Assembly: GCA_002794775.1 (NCBI GenBank)
Contig: NBAY01000001.1
Span: forward strand, 1,984,001-2,048,000
Reading direction: 5' to 3'
Source: Porodaedalea pini
Taxonomy: Eukaryota > Basidiomycota > Agaricomycetes > Hymenochaetales > Hymenochaetaceae
Length of the DNA: 64,000 nt
A program made the position numbers and the translations under genes. Below the pieces are notes generated by a model. It made no database searches, was not told the origin of the DNA, and saw only the letters and a list, made by a program, of their open reading frames with translations. Shown piece by piece: positions 1 through 11,425 of this stretch; the stretch's first letter is position 1, and each line of letters opens with the position of its first letter.

Positions 1-205
1 CAGGACCGCACGGAGTGGATCAAGAAGAGCATTCGAACTAGCGCGAAGGTCAGCCTCCACACCACCTTTTGAATGAGTATGCATTGCTAATGAGTTTGTG
101 ATATGTTCCGGTTCTTCCTTACAGATGGGAAAGTTCAGCTCGGACCGTGCGATCATGAGCTACGCGGACGAATACTGGAACATCGAGCCATGCAAGATTC
201 CGTGA
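1..205 (+). CDS. GPH1: Glycogen phosphorylase, C-terminal end (partial)
   Basis: Last two exons of a gene that starts left of the window. Exon 1-48 reads DRTEWIKKSIRTSAK; a GT..AG intron (49-124, branch-like TGCTAAT near 84) is followed by exon 125-205 reading MGKFSSDRAIMSYADEYWNI and ending CKIP-stop. The sequence EWIKKSIRT-x-AKMGKFSSDR is the conserved C-terminal signature of fungal and animal glycogen phosphorylases (PLP enzymes that release glucose-1-phosphate from glycogen in the cytosol). Catalytic and PLP residues lie outside the window, so activity cannot be judged. Family assignment is established knowledge; completeness is unknown. Confidence 0.93.
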
Positions 206-839
206 ACGAGCAAGGTTATCGCATCGACGCCGGCCCAGTCTCTTAAATCAACTCTCCAACCTTCTGAACAGATGAACAGACTCAAAAATGCGGTTTGCTA
301 CCTCAAAACTCTTCCTCCTCTCAATATTGGACATTCTCGATAAAACATTCACGGTGAAGATGCCGTGTAGAATGCAAGAAAATAAATACATACAGTGCAC
401 TGTTCCTCGTCTGTCAGGCTTTGTACAACAAAAACTTGTAACTGAGTTTCTGGCCTTTTATTTATTCTCTGCAATACACCCAATTGTCTGTAAACGCGAG
501 ATTAATGTCGCTGAGTTTGAATTCTACCCCGAACTTCGACTTGAACCAAGTCGTTTCCGGTCGGCCATGGTCAGTACGAGTTCGCGATGCCCCATGCAAC
601 CAGCCGTACCACAGTGACCTCATTGCGGCTTCCGGTCGGCCAAGCGTGTTTATATATTGCTGCCTGCTGATGGACCGTGTCCGTATCTCTTGTGAGCGCG
701 TGGCTCGCAGGAGCACGCCATACGCGACGAAGCATGTCGTGGGCGATTTTCTACTGTTTTTCAAGTTTATGATCAGGATTTGCATCTTTGGTGTCGCTCT
801 CAAGTCTGCCACAAACCTACTGCAGTACTGCACGCAACA
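206..839. other. Intergenic: phosphorylase 3' end and monooxygenase promoter
   Basis: No supported gene. The first part is the 3' untranslated region of the phosphorylase. A 13-bp direct repeat TTCCGGTCGGCCA occurs at 555-567 and 630-642, about 200-285 bases before the monooxygenase start. Open frames on both strands here have no splice-consistent extension or family resemblance. Confidence 0.6.
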
Positions 840-3376
840 ATGCAGTCTCCCCGCCGAATAACGCTGGACTGGTTGTCTGGCTTTTCTGACGCGCTTGCAC
901 ATAAGGATGTACAAGTAATCTGCAATCTCTTCCTCCCCGACGGCTGGCTGCGTGACTCTCTTGTTCTTAGCTGGGATGTTCGCTCTCTCGAAGGCCGCGA
1001 GCGGATTGGGCATTATTTGACTGCACGCCTCCCTCGTGCGCTGATCGAGCCTGATAGTATTCAACTTGACGAGCAGCCGGGTTTGGCACCTAGGACATTC
1101 GCGCTCTCGAGTGATATCAAAGGCGTAGAAGCTGCCTTCATCTTCAAGACACCGTCGCTTTTTGGACGTGGCTTTGTGCGTCTTCAGCTCGACGCATCAG
1201 CAGTCCTTCATACGAATGAAACCGGACTTCGAAGTGGCGAGAAGGACGAGCGTTGGAGGGCACTATCGGTGTATATCGCTGCTGAGGACATCAAGGGCTA
1301 TGAGGAGGCAGGTCATGAATTGGGACTTTATGGAGGGCATACGATAGCATGGTCGGAAGTCATGGCTGTCCGTCGAGCGGAGGTTGAGAAAGATCCCCAG
1401 GTTCTCGTTAGTGCGTCACCAGTGCTACTTCCTGAGGCATAAGCTATGTTGACATGCCGGTTGCTTGTAGCCGGTGCTGGGCAAACGGGACTGCAGGTGG
1501 CAGCGCGTTTTCGACAGATGAATATCCGGACGATCGTCGTGGAACGCAATGAGCGCGTCGGGGATAACTGGCGGAAGCGGTATCCGACTCTCAGTCTGAA
1601 CACACCTCGGGCGCATCACTGCCGTGAGTCCAAACTTGTGCTCCCGGAAACGCAGCAGTTTGAATGAATTACAGACTTGGAATAGTACTATATGCGCCAT
1701 ACCCACGCACCTGGCCGACCTTTACCCCGCGCGATAAGATCGCCTCTTGGCTGGAACACTATGCGGAAGCACAGGATCTGGTCGTCTGGACCTCGGCGTT
1801 TCTGCTGCCAGGACCAACATATGATGATTCTGCGCGTCGATGGCATGTCAATATATCCAGGAATGGGTCTCCTCTTACTCTGCACCCTGCACACATCGTT
1901 CTCGCAACAGGCACCCTTGGCGACCCATTCACTCCTTCAATCCCCACCCTCCCGTCCTTCCGAGGCGTGACACTACATGCATCTACATATTCTGGTGGAA
2001 AATCCTTCTCCGGCAAGCGCGTCCTGATTGTCGGTGCAGGTACGACAGCGGCAGACCTCGCGCAAGACCTCCATGCGTGTGGTGCGACATCCGTCACTAT
2101 GTTTCAGCGCCATCCGACTTGCGTGGTATCACGGACGCTCGCGGATGCAGAGTTCAAGGCATGGCCTGAAGACGTACCGGTCGAGGTGAGCGACTTCCGT
2201 GTAGCGGCGACCCCGCTCGGGCTGTCAGGTCGCATTGCGCGGTCACCGGGCGAGCAGGCGCGGCGGGCGGAGGCGGACAAAGAGCTGAGGGCAGGGCTTG
2301 AAAGCAAGGGGTTCAGAACCTCGGATGGTCCGAACGGCGGTGGAAGGAGGGAGCTTGTGTACGAGCGTCTCGGAGGTGAGCTTCTTGTAGCTTTAGCCAT
2401 TTGCATTTACGTGTGATCGAGAAGGGCTTTGAATTCGATGTAACACAGGCTACTGTGCGTACTTGTTTTTTTTCTCGATTTATGATTTCTTTTCTGAGGT
2501 AATTCGGGGCCTTTCTGTTTGCGCAGGGATTGATGTCGGCGCAGCAGCGCTTATAATAAGTGGAGCGATTGCGATCAAGTCTGGCGTCGAAATCACTCGA
2601 TTCGACAACAATGGGACAAGCGTTGTGTTCTCAGACGGCTCTACCTTGGATGTTGACGTTGTTATCTTTGCGTACGCCTCCTATATCTCCCCTCCCCTCC
2701 ATGCCAATGTTGTTAGCTGGTCTAAGTCGACTTCACGCAACTTACGCTCTCAATTAGGACGGGGTACGAGAACATTCGGCCCTCAATGAAGAAGCTCTTC
2801 GGCGCAAAGATAATTAACCGAACGAGCGAGGTCTGGGGCCTTGACGAGGAGGGAGAACTAAGGGGCTGCTACCGACCCTCTGGACATCCCGGAGTGAGTC
2901 TAACATCTCATTTCTTGTTCGTATCTACTGTCCGCTTTCTCGTTTCATTCGTTCAAAGTACTCAAGCGAGTCGGCTGGGTATATTTGCTTACTCACTTTC
3001 TTCGAGACACCCGTCTCGGCGAAGTAGAAACAAGATCGCCCTAGATGAAGTGCTGACTGCAAAAATTGACCACTTATCAGCTCTGGTACGCCGCTGGTGA
3101 TTTCTTCCACTCTCGGTATATGTCCAAACAGCTCGTGAGTCACCCGTCTTTTCATATCCATTTCCTCCAGAGGTGTATCTTGCACGGCTATATCTGTGAC
3201 GCTCCTAGTTGACGGAATTCATCTCGCTTTGTTCTAAGAATGATAGTTGACTCCGTTCTGATTCACAGGCGCTTCTGATTAAGTCAGAGGAGTTGGGCTT
3301 GACCGCCTTCGAAAACCTTGCGTCGATTCCTGCAAGTGTAGTATCCTCTACGCTCGATTTAGAGACAATCGCTTGA
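840..3376 (+). CDS. FAD-dependent monooxygenase (flavin-containing monooxygenase family)
   Basis: Predicted 620-aa enzyme using FAD and NADPH to oxygenate a small substrate; substrate not deducible. Exons: 840-1410, 1471-1623, 1686-2375, 2449-2454, 2527-2671, 2758-2893, 3081-3134, 3269-3376; the sum (1863 nt) is in frame. An N-terminal region of about 190 residues with SnoaL/NTF2-like character precedes the FAD Rossmann motif GAGQTG (about residues 192-197), which is created exactly by the first splice. FMO fingerprint FRGVTLHASTY lies near 333-343 and the NADPH motif GAGTTAADL near 358. Conserved GGYW, ATGYE and GHPGLWYAAG blocks are rebuilt by splicing, the first through a 6-nt micro-exon. 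The start at 840 gives the usual N-terminus of this fungal family (RRITLDWLSGF). One intron is unusually long at 187 nt. The gene looks intact. Confidence 0.9.
2449..2454 (+). other. Six-nucleotide micro-exon in the monooxygenase gene
   Basis: Exon GCTACT between introns 2376-2448 and 2455-2526. It supplies two bases of a Gly codon, a full Tyr codon and the first base of Trp, giving the family-conserved GGYW-DVGA block. Without it the next exon is still in frame but loses GY. Inferred from reading frame and conservation. Confidence 0.75.
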
Positions 3377-4419
3377 AATTGAAACTGTTGTGGATTGGTT
3401 GTTCTTTGGCGGCTATCGCTTTGGATGCCCGAGGATTTTGTTTGTTCTTTGCATTCTGGCTATTCTGTAATCACTTCTTTGTCCACCGGATCCCAGCAGA
3501 CCTTCAATTGTCTTTTCCCCGTCGTGAGCGGAGTCGGAGTCGGACGGACAGTGGCGACTGTGAAAGAATGTAGATTAGAGTGTATTGAGTGTATGTTGAA
3601 AAAACGATTCCCTTCGTTTCCTTTGACCACTGTAGCACTCTGTTCTCTTTTGAAACAGACTCGCTACTTATACTTATGTAGAGAAGGGAAGCCGAAAGAC
3701 TTTTCGCAAGATATTTTCTTGGAGAGGAATGAGCTACAACCCGGTTTCTGGAGTTAGATTTGATCCGAAGTTCTGTTCAAAACAGACGAAGGCCTCGACA
3801 TGTCTATCACTGGCGAGACGATGTTGATTGTGAAGATCACGGCAGAGACGAAGAAGTAGATAGTTACTTCTCGTAATCTCCACGCCGGGTCCATGCTTAT
3901 GCCAGTAGATATAGTGATGCACCGGAGTCAAGGAACCTTGATAGGATCTGCAACTCTGGGAGAAAAAAGCACAGGGACAGAGACGGCGACACAAACGAAC
4001 GCTCAGACTTCTACACCTTCCCGGAAACCACTTGCGTGTCAACAAGTATGGCGAAAGAATGAGAGCGCTATACTTGAGTACCTTCTTGGGTATCTGTTGG
4101 CACCCTATCATGTATCATAGGTGCATTAGGTCCCTGCTAGGTTGTCTTGCGAGGTTGAATCACTTTTCTAATTTGTATAGTTTTCTAAGCTGTTCACTAA
4201 GATCATGATTAGTATATACGCGACCACCAGATTTGGAAATGATTACCAAACATTGTGAACTGAAACAGAAACTTCCTTCTTTCGACTTTACACCTTTCTG
4301 GATCTCGAGAAAGAAACGCTGGCGAGGCTGCCGGTGAGATTATTGGACCAGGCGTTAGGGCTCAACTGGAAGACAAGAGTCGCAGCCTTTGCGAGACGGA
4401 GAAACAAAGCAACAAGGCC
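3377..4419. other. Intergenic region without recognisable gene
   Basis: About 1 kb between the monooxygenase stop and the first plausible ATG of the next gene. Short open frames on both strands (for example 3734-4111 minus) have no motif and no splice-consistent continuation. The 5' end of the downstream gene could reach into its right end. Confidence 0.5.
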
Positions 4420-6425
4420 ATGTCCGCGGAAGTGCAAAGCACGCCTTCAGTAGAAAGTAGCCGCGTCGACCACGCTGCACAAAGACAAAGTATGCATACG
4501 TGTGTCCTCCTTTCACATTGCCGCTCGTCTGCTTTGCTACTTGCTTAGATAATTTAGGGCGAGCGTCTCAGGAACCGCTTCTCCTGCAAAGAGTAACTTG
4601 GTCGAGAAACTGGCGAGAGGCATAGCAGAAAAGTGCATATTGTCCGACTACAGACATAGTAAAATTATGCTGACAGAACGTTTCAGACTTACAGAGAATG
4701 TGTAAGAGAAACCTTACTTATTAGGTGTACACTCAAATCATCTTAGAGAAGAAAATGTCGATATGATAAGAAGGTAAGTTTTATATGGGTAAACTATCAT
4801 ACTGTCTTCCGCTTTATTCTAATTCTTGGCACACTTGACAGAGCATTGGAAGATGTTGAACAGGAATTTTTAATGGACTTTCGGAGTGCGTCGCAATCGA
4901 TAGCGGCGTCCGAGTGAGTCGGCTATACCTATGACTAAGTTCTCCGTTCATGATTAAAGGACAGATTGGTAACAAGTCCGGAAAATTGGGAGGATTGGGC
5001 GCGCAGTATAAAATTATATCTTTTCAGCTCATGTCGCATCCAAGCGGTCTCCTCCAAGATCGAAGAAATTGCGAGCGACGTCAGGTATCCTAAGGAACTG
5101 CAGACATTGGACGTGAGTGATATCGAGAATCCATACTGTATTATACTGCATCTGACGGTCCACGCATCTACTCAAATCAGCTTCCTCATATCAAGAATCG
5201 GACGCTCTTTACGAACACCATCCAAGGATGGGCGTCAAAACTCTCTGCCGACAAAGTGGAGGCAGCCACTGGTCAGCGTCCTCTATCGGATGCCTTGTTT
5301 TTCGCGTGGTCTTGTACGAAAAATGCAATCGCCAGTGACGACAACGAAGCTGTTCAGTGTGTCTTGGCCGATGCCATGATACGCCTGATTTTTTCACAGT
5401 CCGACGAAGACACGCCAGACGAGGATCGATGCACAGTTTTGTAAGTGCTCCCCGCTATTTGAAGTGTCGGTTTTAAACATCGGGCATAAAAGCGTGGAAA
5501 AAGATATCGCCCTTCCTCGGCCTCAACGGAATCAAGACGAAGTGAAGTCGCCAGTCTCTGCAAGGCCGCATATACTCAGTATGAAGAAACTTCCGGTTAA
5601 AATGGTGGACGAGATAGAACATGGCTTGGTGCATGCGGACGCACCTTATTACTTGGTACACTGTCTCCTACGTGTAACAGAAGCTATGTATCTGGGCGTT
5701 TTTCCAGTGGAGTCAAAGTGCCTACGGAGCGAAGATGCACGACGACAGGTGGCAATGGATCTGTCCAGCATCCAGTACCAGCGTCGTGCTCTCTCGTTGA
5801 AAGCCAAGCCCGTTTATGGAGCGACCGTTGTCAACGGTTTGTTCCAGCTTGTTGCATGTGTTTGGGTCGATGACAATCTGGTGAGTCGTCTAGGTTGGTA
5901 GTTTCTGCTTGAGCTGAAGTATGAATTTGAAAGTGGGTAATGCCAGCGAAAGCACACCCCTGGAACCTAGTGGATCCGATCGAGTTCATTGAATGCTTGT
6001 ACTTCATGTCCAACCTGAAGAAGCACATTGACGAGGAGATCGGAGAGGACTTCCAGAGCTTTAATCGCGTGAAGTTTGTCGCATATCTTCGTGGGAACTG
6101 GCGATATAGGCCAGATCATCAGTCAAACAAGCGACGGGAGGAGGCACAGGACGACAAGAAGAGGAGGCGACTGAACGACGATCAAGTCAGAGTGGATGCC
6201 GATCTGGACGCGGACATGGGTGCTTTCAGCGACGCCTCGGATGGCTACAATACTGAACCCTTGCCGTCGCCGCCGAGGAATCCGGTCCCTTTCAACTTCT
6301 TGAAAGCATTGGAATCTGCTATGGAACGAAACCGCAAGAGAGCATCGCGTATTGCGAGTTGGCGTGTGGGCGTCCCACCACAAAGCGGCGAGGATATTCA
6401 GATTTCTGATGATGATGAAGGCTAA
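4420..6425 (+). CDS. Hypothetical protein with acidic/basic C-terminal tail
   Basis: I do not recognise the family. A consistent eight-exon model is 4420-4499, 4558-4701, 4747-4773, 4842-4913, 4965-5112, 5181-5440, 5493-5880, 5934-6425 (1611 nt, 536 aa). The first two splice choices are the least certain; from 4842 onward the joins are well supported by donor and acceptor sites and continuous frame. The product is mostly soluble-looking, with the stretch HILSMKKLPVKMVDEIEHGL in the middle, then a hydrophobic block around ATVVNGLFQLVACVWVDD. The C-terminal 120 residues are very charged: a KKRRR basic cluster that could be a nuclear localisation signal, acidic DLDADMGAFSDASD, and a final QISDDDEG. 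A decayed copy of its last exon lies just downstream. Function unknown; possibly lineage-restricted. Confidence 0.6.
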
Positions 6426-6519
6426 CGATCTTCTGCTCGAGCTTCCTTGGTGAAGGATTAGGTTTGGTCTATTTGATTTTCTCGGTCAAATGTCCTGAAC
6501 GGTGACCACATTAAGGAGG

Positions 6520-6705
6520 ACACAGATCAAGATGCAGACATCGACATCATGATGGGTACTTTCAGCGATAGAGGTGGAGTCCTTCCGTCGCCGCCGTGCG
6601 AGCTGAGTGGCTGAAGATGCTTGAACCTGCTACTTGACGAAATGAAGCGGCGTGTCTTAATGTTGTCTATCCCGCCACAAAGCAGCGATATATTTTGTGG
6701 ATTGT
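6520..6705 (+). pseudogene. Decayed partial duplicate of the 3' end of the upstream gene
   Basis: Stretches here match the last exon of the 4420-6425 gene in the same order: GATCAAG...GACATCGAC, ATGGGTACTTTCAGCGA, CCTTCCGTCGCCGCCG, TGAA-GATGCTTGAACCTGCTA, GAAGCGGCGTGTC and CCGCCACAAAGCAGCGA. Frame is lost by indels and stops. It is a small tandem duplication remnant inside the intergenic gap 6426-6895. Seen directly; the duplication interpretation is inference. Confidence 0.65.
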
Positions 6706-6895
6706 CCATAAATGTTGCATATCTTGTCGCTATAGTCTATATCTCAGTCTCATCTCGGTGGTTTCCGTTTGTAATATATACTTCGGATTTATAAAAGCTG
6801 AGGACCAAGAGTTCTGAAATTGCGTTTGCTCAAAGCAGACGATTAGATTCCAAGGATTATTTATTATTACCGCATTTGAGTTGATCCCGCCCGTG

Positions 6896-9305
6896 ATGCT
6901 TGACACCCTCCCGCCCGACGTTCTTGAATATGTCGCGTACTTCGCTGGTACACAGACATTTCTTGGCCCGCCATCAGGTCTACTACCACTCCTTGCACTT
7001 TGCCGCTCCACGAGCGCTACGCTCCGTCGTTCGGCCAACCCTCACCTATATGCCCGTATCTTCGCAGCCAAGTTCGATCTCGCCGCCCCGCGGCGCCGGC
7101 TTGCACGACTCTACGAGCCTGATACCTGTTCGATTATCTCCGTGAATGCACTCGCAGATGAGCTTGTACACCGCTTCACGGTCCTTAGGCGTTTGCGTGC
7201 TGAGCTTGACGCTCGTTCTTCCAACAACGAGTCCAATGGGACTGCAGCCGATGAGCTGAGAGCAACCACGGAAACGAACACAAGGCTTGATGATGTGCTA
7301 TGGACTGCTTTTCTAATGGTGCTGGAGGACGAAGGTCGGAATACCGCGCAACTGCGGAATGCGCGCGTAGCGGCATGGCTTGCCGTCTTCTGGTTCGATT
7401 CGCAGGGCGCATCCGGTGCCGTCCGCGCACTCGCCGCTGATCGCTGGCCCGTCGCCCCGAGCTTTTCTAAGGATTCAAAGCAGAAGACTCGACATGCGCT
7501 CGCGATGTGGCTGCTTTGGTTCTTCCTCGATCCTGGTGAGTGTGCGTTCTTTGTCTAACTAGAATATGAACACTAATGGATAAGCACGCGCAGTTGCTTA
7601 TGTCGCAAATCCTGATCTCTATCGCCGCGCTGAGACGATACTCAAGCTCGTCGCGCTCAATGCTCCCTTAGTACGTCTTCTCGTCCTATTCCTCTTTGTA
7701 AGGTCGCTCAATGATGTATGCACAGTACCCCTTATCTCACCTGCCTTGGACATCCTTTAACCAAGAACCGTCCCAAATCCACTTCGGTACGCCAGGGGTT
7801 CCCACCACCGCACCTTTCGATCCTCGCGCTGGCGCTATTCCACGTTCCCAGCAATCAGCTATAGAAGTGCACTTTACGCATTTCACACACCCACTCCCTA
7901 GACTGACGCCCCTTCCCCCTGCGGCACCTGCAAATCTTGCTCTCCTCGCTTTTCATGCGTGCAGTCGACGCAATGCCGATACTCTTGATGGGGGTCTCGA
8001 TATCCTCGAGCTTCTGGGTCCATCTCTCGCGGAGGCGTTCATCGCGTTACCCGAACGCACGAGAGGGCAGAGTGAGGGAGCTGTGGATACTTTTGTAAAT
8101 GGATGGATTGAGAGTGAAGAACCGGATATGCGCACAGACAGCTATCGTTGGGAGAGCGAGTGGTTGCGGTGCGTGTATGCGGTTGACGAGAATGGGCTGC
8201 CGTTTGGTGACTATGGCGTTCAGAATTCGGGCATTGAGGCGAAAGGCGCGAAACTCGATGATATTCGGTGGAAAAAGGACAGGAAGAAGTACAAGACATA
8301 TCAACCGGGCAGCATTGAGGGCTCTTGGGAGGGAACTTTTACCGTGAGCCTTCCCCCGTCTGTGTAGCTGTTCTACGTGCTAACCTACCTTCTCACTGAA
8401 ACACGGGAATTGAAGTACACAGAATTTCATAGTTTTGCGGCTCTCCTCGCGGGCGCGTCACCATCAAAATTGCAGGATTGTTTGATTGCGCAGCATAGTC
8501 AGACGTGGCGCTTGCGCGAGTATCACTTACTTTCCGCTCCCAATTCCTCCACGTCTCTCCACTCTTCATCATCGTGCTCGTCGTCAGCTCTCGCTTCGAC
8601 ACAGAACTCATCTGCCTCGGCTCCGAAGACAACTCAAAAAAATCCTATGAGGAACAACCCGCTACCACTGCCAGTAGGCGACCCGATCCTTGCACACATT
8701 CCAGAGGGCGTTGCAATTGAGGATGACCCTTCCTGGCTGCGCATGACCTTGCCCTCTTCTTACTCCCCGCCACCGACATCCTCTTCGAACGCAGATCGAC
8801 CGCCAAGAGTGTATAATTATACGCGGTATCATGGACAAAGCTTGAATGAATTTGAAGACGCGAGTGAACAGCGTGAGGGTGATGAAGAGCAAGGAAAGAC
8901 ATACGCATCTCGGGTGCTCGATATCGTGCTGAGGGGGGAGGGCCACTCCGGGTGGGGCGAGTTCCGATTATTAGGGCGTGTCAGGCCGGCGGACGGGTTC
9001 ATAACTGTTATCAAAGAATATGTTCGTCCATTCTCTCCTTCTACGTCATCTTTACCTGGCTTCGATTGTGGCATCTAGGCTGATCCTTTCTATTGCGACA
9101 GACGGGCGGCGACCGCGGGCGTTGGCTGTACCGAGGGTACCTTGTCGGCGGAGGTTCTGGTGTCTTTGAAGGAGAAGGAGAAGGAGAAAGAGGGGAAGTG
9201 ACAGGTGGAAATAAAGGGTACCTAGTGGGTCGTTGGCGCGACACTCTGACGCCGGCGGAGACGCACGGGTATGAGGGCGCGTTCGCAATGGCACGCAGGC
9301 GATAA
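6896..9305 (+). CDS. F-box domain protein
   Basis: Predicted 714-aa protein, exons 6896-7535, 7594-7670, 7726-8343, 8416-9021, 9102-9305 (2145 nt, in frame). The N-terminus LPPDVLEYVAYFAG...LLPLLALCRSTS is a degenerate F-box (about residues 4-50), which in other proteins binds Skp1 and recruits targets to an SCF ubiquitin ligase. The rest matches a recurrent Agaricomycete F-box family: GSWEGTFTYTEFHSFAALL, then QTWRLREYHLL, a Ser-rich low-complexity insert (about 8540-8640), and the C-terminal blocks GRWLYRGYLVGG and GRWRDTLTP ending in FAMARRR. Repeated GEGEGERG-type residues near the end come from a GAAGGAGAAGGAG tract. The start is the first ATG in frame. Intact; target protein unknown. 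Confidence 0.82.
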
Positions 9306-9893
9306 GCCTTTGAAACTGCTCGTCACACTGGCTCTGGTTTATGTCTTTGGGGATCTACTTGATGGATTTTTATGGGGTGAAAATCCTGGTGTAATTTTAT
9401 TTTGTACAGTAATGAGTGTTGGCGAGTATACTTAATTATGTGTCTCTTAGACAGAAGGTATTTGTGTCGCGTCATGACATGTTCTGCATTGTTGATTGAG
9501 TAGTTTGAGTATGCGTTGTGTGTGCTTGTGTGAAACGGGGATCTGCAGGCTGCCGATGATCATGATGGACAGGCGATGCCTTTCGCACCAAGCTTCCGTT
9601 ATCTTAGAACGCGCATCCAGCTACATTTTGAGCGCCTGGCGACGGAATCAATTATACGAACAAGAGCAGAGAGTGGCGATCACAGATTCGTCCAAGTCAA
9701 AACAGGTGTATTTCAATACTTCGTACCTTATGAGCAAAGTTTGCTTCACACCAATCTGTCGTTGTGCTTCATCGGCGCCTTTTTCTTTTTTCCCAGTACG
9801 ACGTCCGTATTCGATCCAGACAATCCTCAACTTCTCATATGCATCTTATCCGATAGTTCGTTCATGCACATATCCCACGTCCCATCGGGCCAC
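9306..9893. other. Convergent intergenic region
   Basis: Sits between the 3' ends of the F-box gene (+) and the HD-domain gene (-). No supported coding sequence; presumably the two 3' untranslated regions and terminators. Confidence 0.6.
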
Positions 9894-10991
9894 TTAGTCG
9901 TCGTATTTCGCCATGACACTGTTCCCCCGGACGTCCGTTGCGAAGTTGCTCGGTACGCCCTCCACCCAGTTCGGCTGCTCGAAGGTCGAGGTATGGCACC
10001 ACGGTTTGAGTACGAGCTCCTTCTCGATCGTCCCCGCGAAGCACGCGGACCAGCCCTTGCGGGGAACGCCGCACACGTCGTCTCGATGAGGCCCGGGTGG
10101 ACCAGGTCTGCGCGGCTGGTTTTCGCGTGGGTGAGTAAAAGTATTTTTCGAAATGATAGGATCGAAGAATTTGAACGCACATCCCTACGTTATCTTGGAA
10201 GTTTTGATCGTTGCTTCTTTGAGGACTGGATTAAGGATATTCAAGGACGAGGAAAGTACACACCCAGGATAGTTGCGAGCTGCAGGATCTGCCCGATCAT
10301 CGTGATATTCCCACTACATATATGCAACCGTCCGTCCAAACCAGTGAGTCAGCGACACAAACACCGAACAGAGGACGAGCAAACAAACCCCTTCACGAAA
10401 ATATCCTGGTGCCGAATTATGGCCTCGCAGACACCGTCAGCTTGATCCTCCACGCCGCCGTTCGCGAGGATGGTCTCGCGCGCGACGATCGCGCCCTTGA
10501 ACTCGAACGACATCTTTGTCGTTGCGAGAAAGGCGTCAGCCGTGCCGATGTCATGCAGTAGGCAGGAGAGGTAGTACGTCTCGGAGTCGTATGACCAGCC
10601 GGGGAAGTGGGTCTTGACTAGGGCGGTGCCTTTCGAAGTGTAATGATCGACATTGAGTCGGCTCAAAGGACTGAATAATAATAGCGCACCATAGATGTAA
10701 ACGCGATTGCTGTGGTTAAAGGTCTGCTCATTCAGCTTTGACTGTTTGACATGCAGTGTAGTTAAGCCAGTGTGTCAAGTAGGTGCAAGGGAGAGTGAGA
10801 CTCACCTTCACAAACTCCTTCACTTTCTGCACCAGAGGCGAATCCGGAAGAGGAAAATCCTCAAACTTGAATGAATCCTGCTTGGGACTTGCTCCAGTAG
10901 CAGTGGGATGATTCTTGAAAAGCACGTCTGGATCCCTGGCTACGGGGGTGTATCCGTAGAATGTCACTTTCTGCTCGTCGGGCAGGCACAT
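9894..10991 (-). CDS. Cyanamide hydratase-like HD-domain protein, with a 1-nt frameshift
   Basis: HD-superfamily metalloprotein of the cyanamide hydratase/DDI2 type, which hydrates cyanamide to urea. Minus-strand exons: 10991-10806, 10735-10690, 10629-10389, 10313-10264, 10193-10181 (13 nt), 10115 (or 10107)-9894. Metal-binding residues are present: FNHSNRVYIYG, LLHDIGT, AIIRHQDIF. The C-terminal part KGWSACFAGTIEKELVLKPW and GNSVMAKYDD is typical. In the last exon the family-like frame LVHPGLIETTCAAFP runs into a run of four C (plus-strand G at 10061-10064) where one base is missing before RKGW. Using the acceptor at 10108 instead of 10116 shifts frame by 8 nt and reads through to the true C-terminus with about 19 altered residues. 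So the gene is either recently broken, affected by a sequence error, or rescued by splicing. Confidence 0.8.
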
Positions 10992-11425
10992 CTTGGAGCT
11001 ACGCCGATAGTCTCAGCGGATGCGCTATATGACTGTCGCAGGCTTTCACTGGATCTATTTCCGATAGTACCGACGAACAAGCTACTTACTGAGTTACTCC
11101 GTTTCCTACCCGTGTCTGCGACTCGGATTCAAAGTATATTGCTGGCCGAGTCAAGCTTACTGATCGACTGAAGTTTGAGTCAGGCGCGTCACCGTCAGAA
11201 CTAGCTAGCACACCTAGCTTGCTCAGCGACATCCCGGCCACATGACCATAGGTATGAAGGGAGTCCAGGTTAAGCGGAATATTAATAGAGACGGGAGTCG
11301 GCCATATCTTTTAAATTTGGAGCGAGATAGGCAATGATCGACGGCCTTCGGCATGACTTGCCACGTGCCGATTTTTTGCTGCATTCCCGACGCTCGAGTC
11401 GCGCGCAGCATCGTCACAGACAGCA
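10992..11425. promoter_or_regulatory. Divergent promoter region between HD protein and OXA1
   Basis: 434 bp separate the two start codons of divergently transcribed genes, so both promoters must lie here. I see no strong TATA box or named operator. Confidence 0.45.

Noticed and set aside
462..1064. 200-codon minus-strand ORF over the monooxygenase 5' end
   Set aside because: Overlaps a well-supported exon antisense and has no recognisable family.
3734..4111. 125-codon minus ORF and matching plus ORF in the gap after the monooxygenase
   Set aside because: No motifs, no splice-consistent extension, composition like surrounding non-coding DNA.
840..10991. Biosynthetic gene cluster around the monooxygenase and HD-domain enzyme
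   Set aside because: No PKS, NRPS, terpene synthase, P450 or dedicated regulator nearby; the intervening genes are an unknown protein and an F-box protein.
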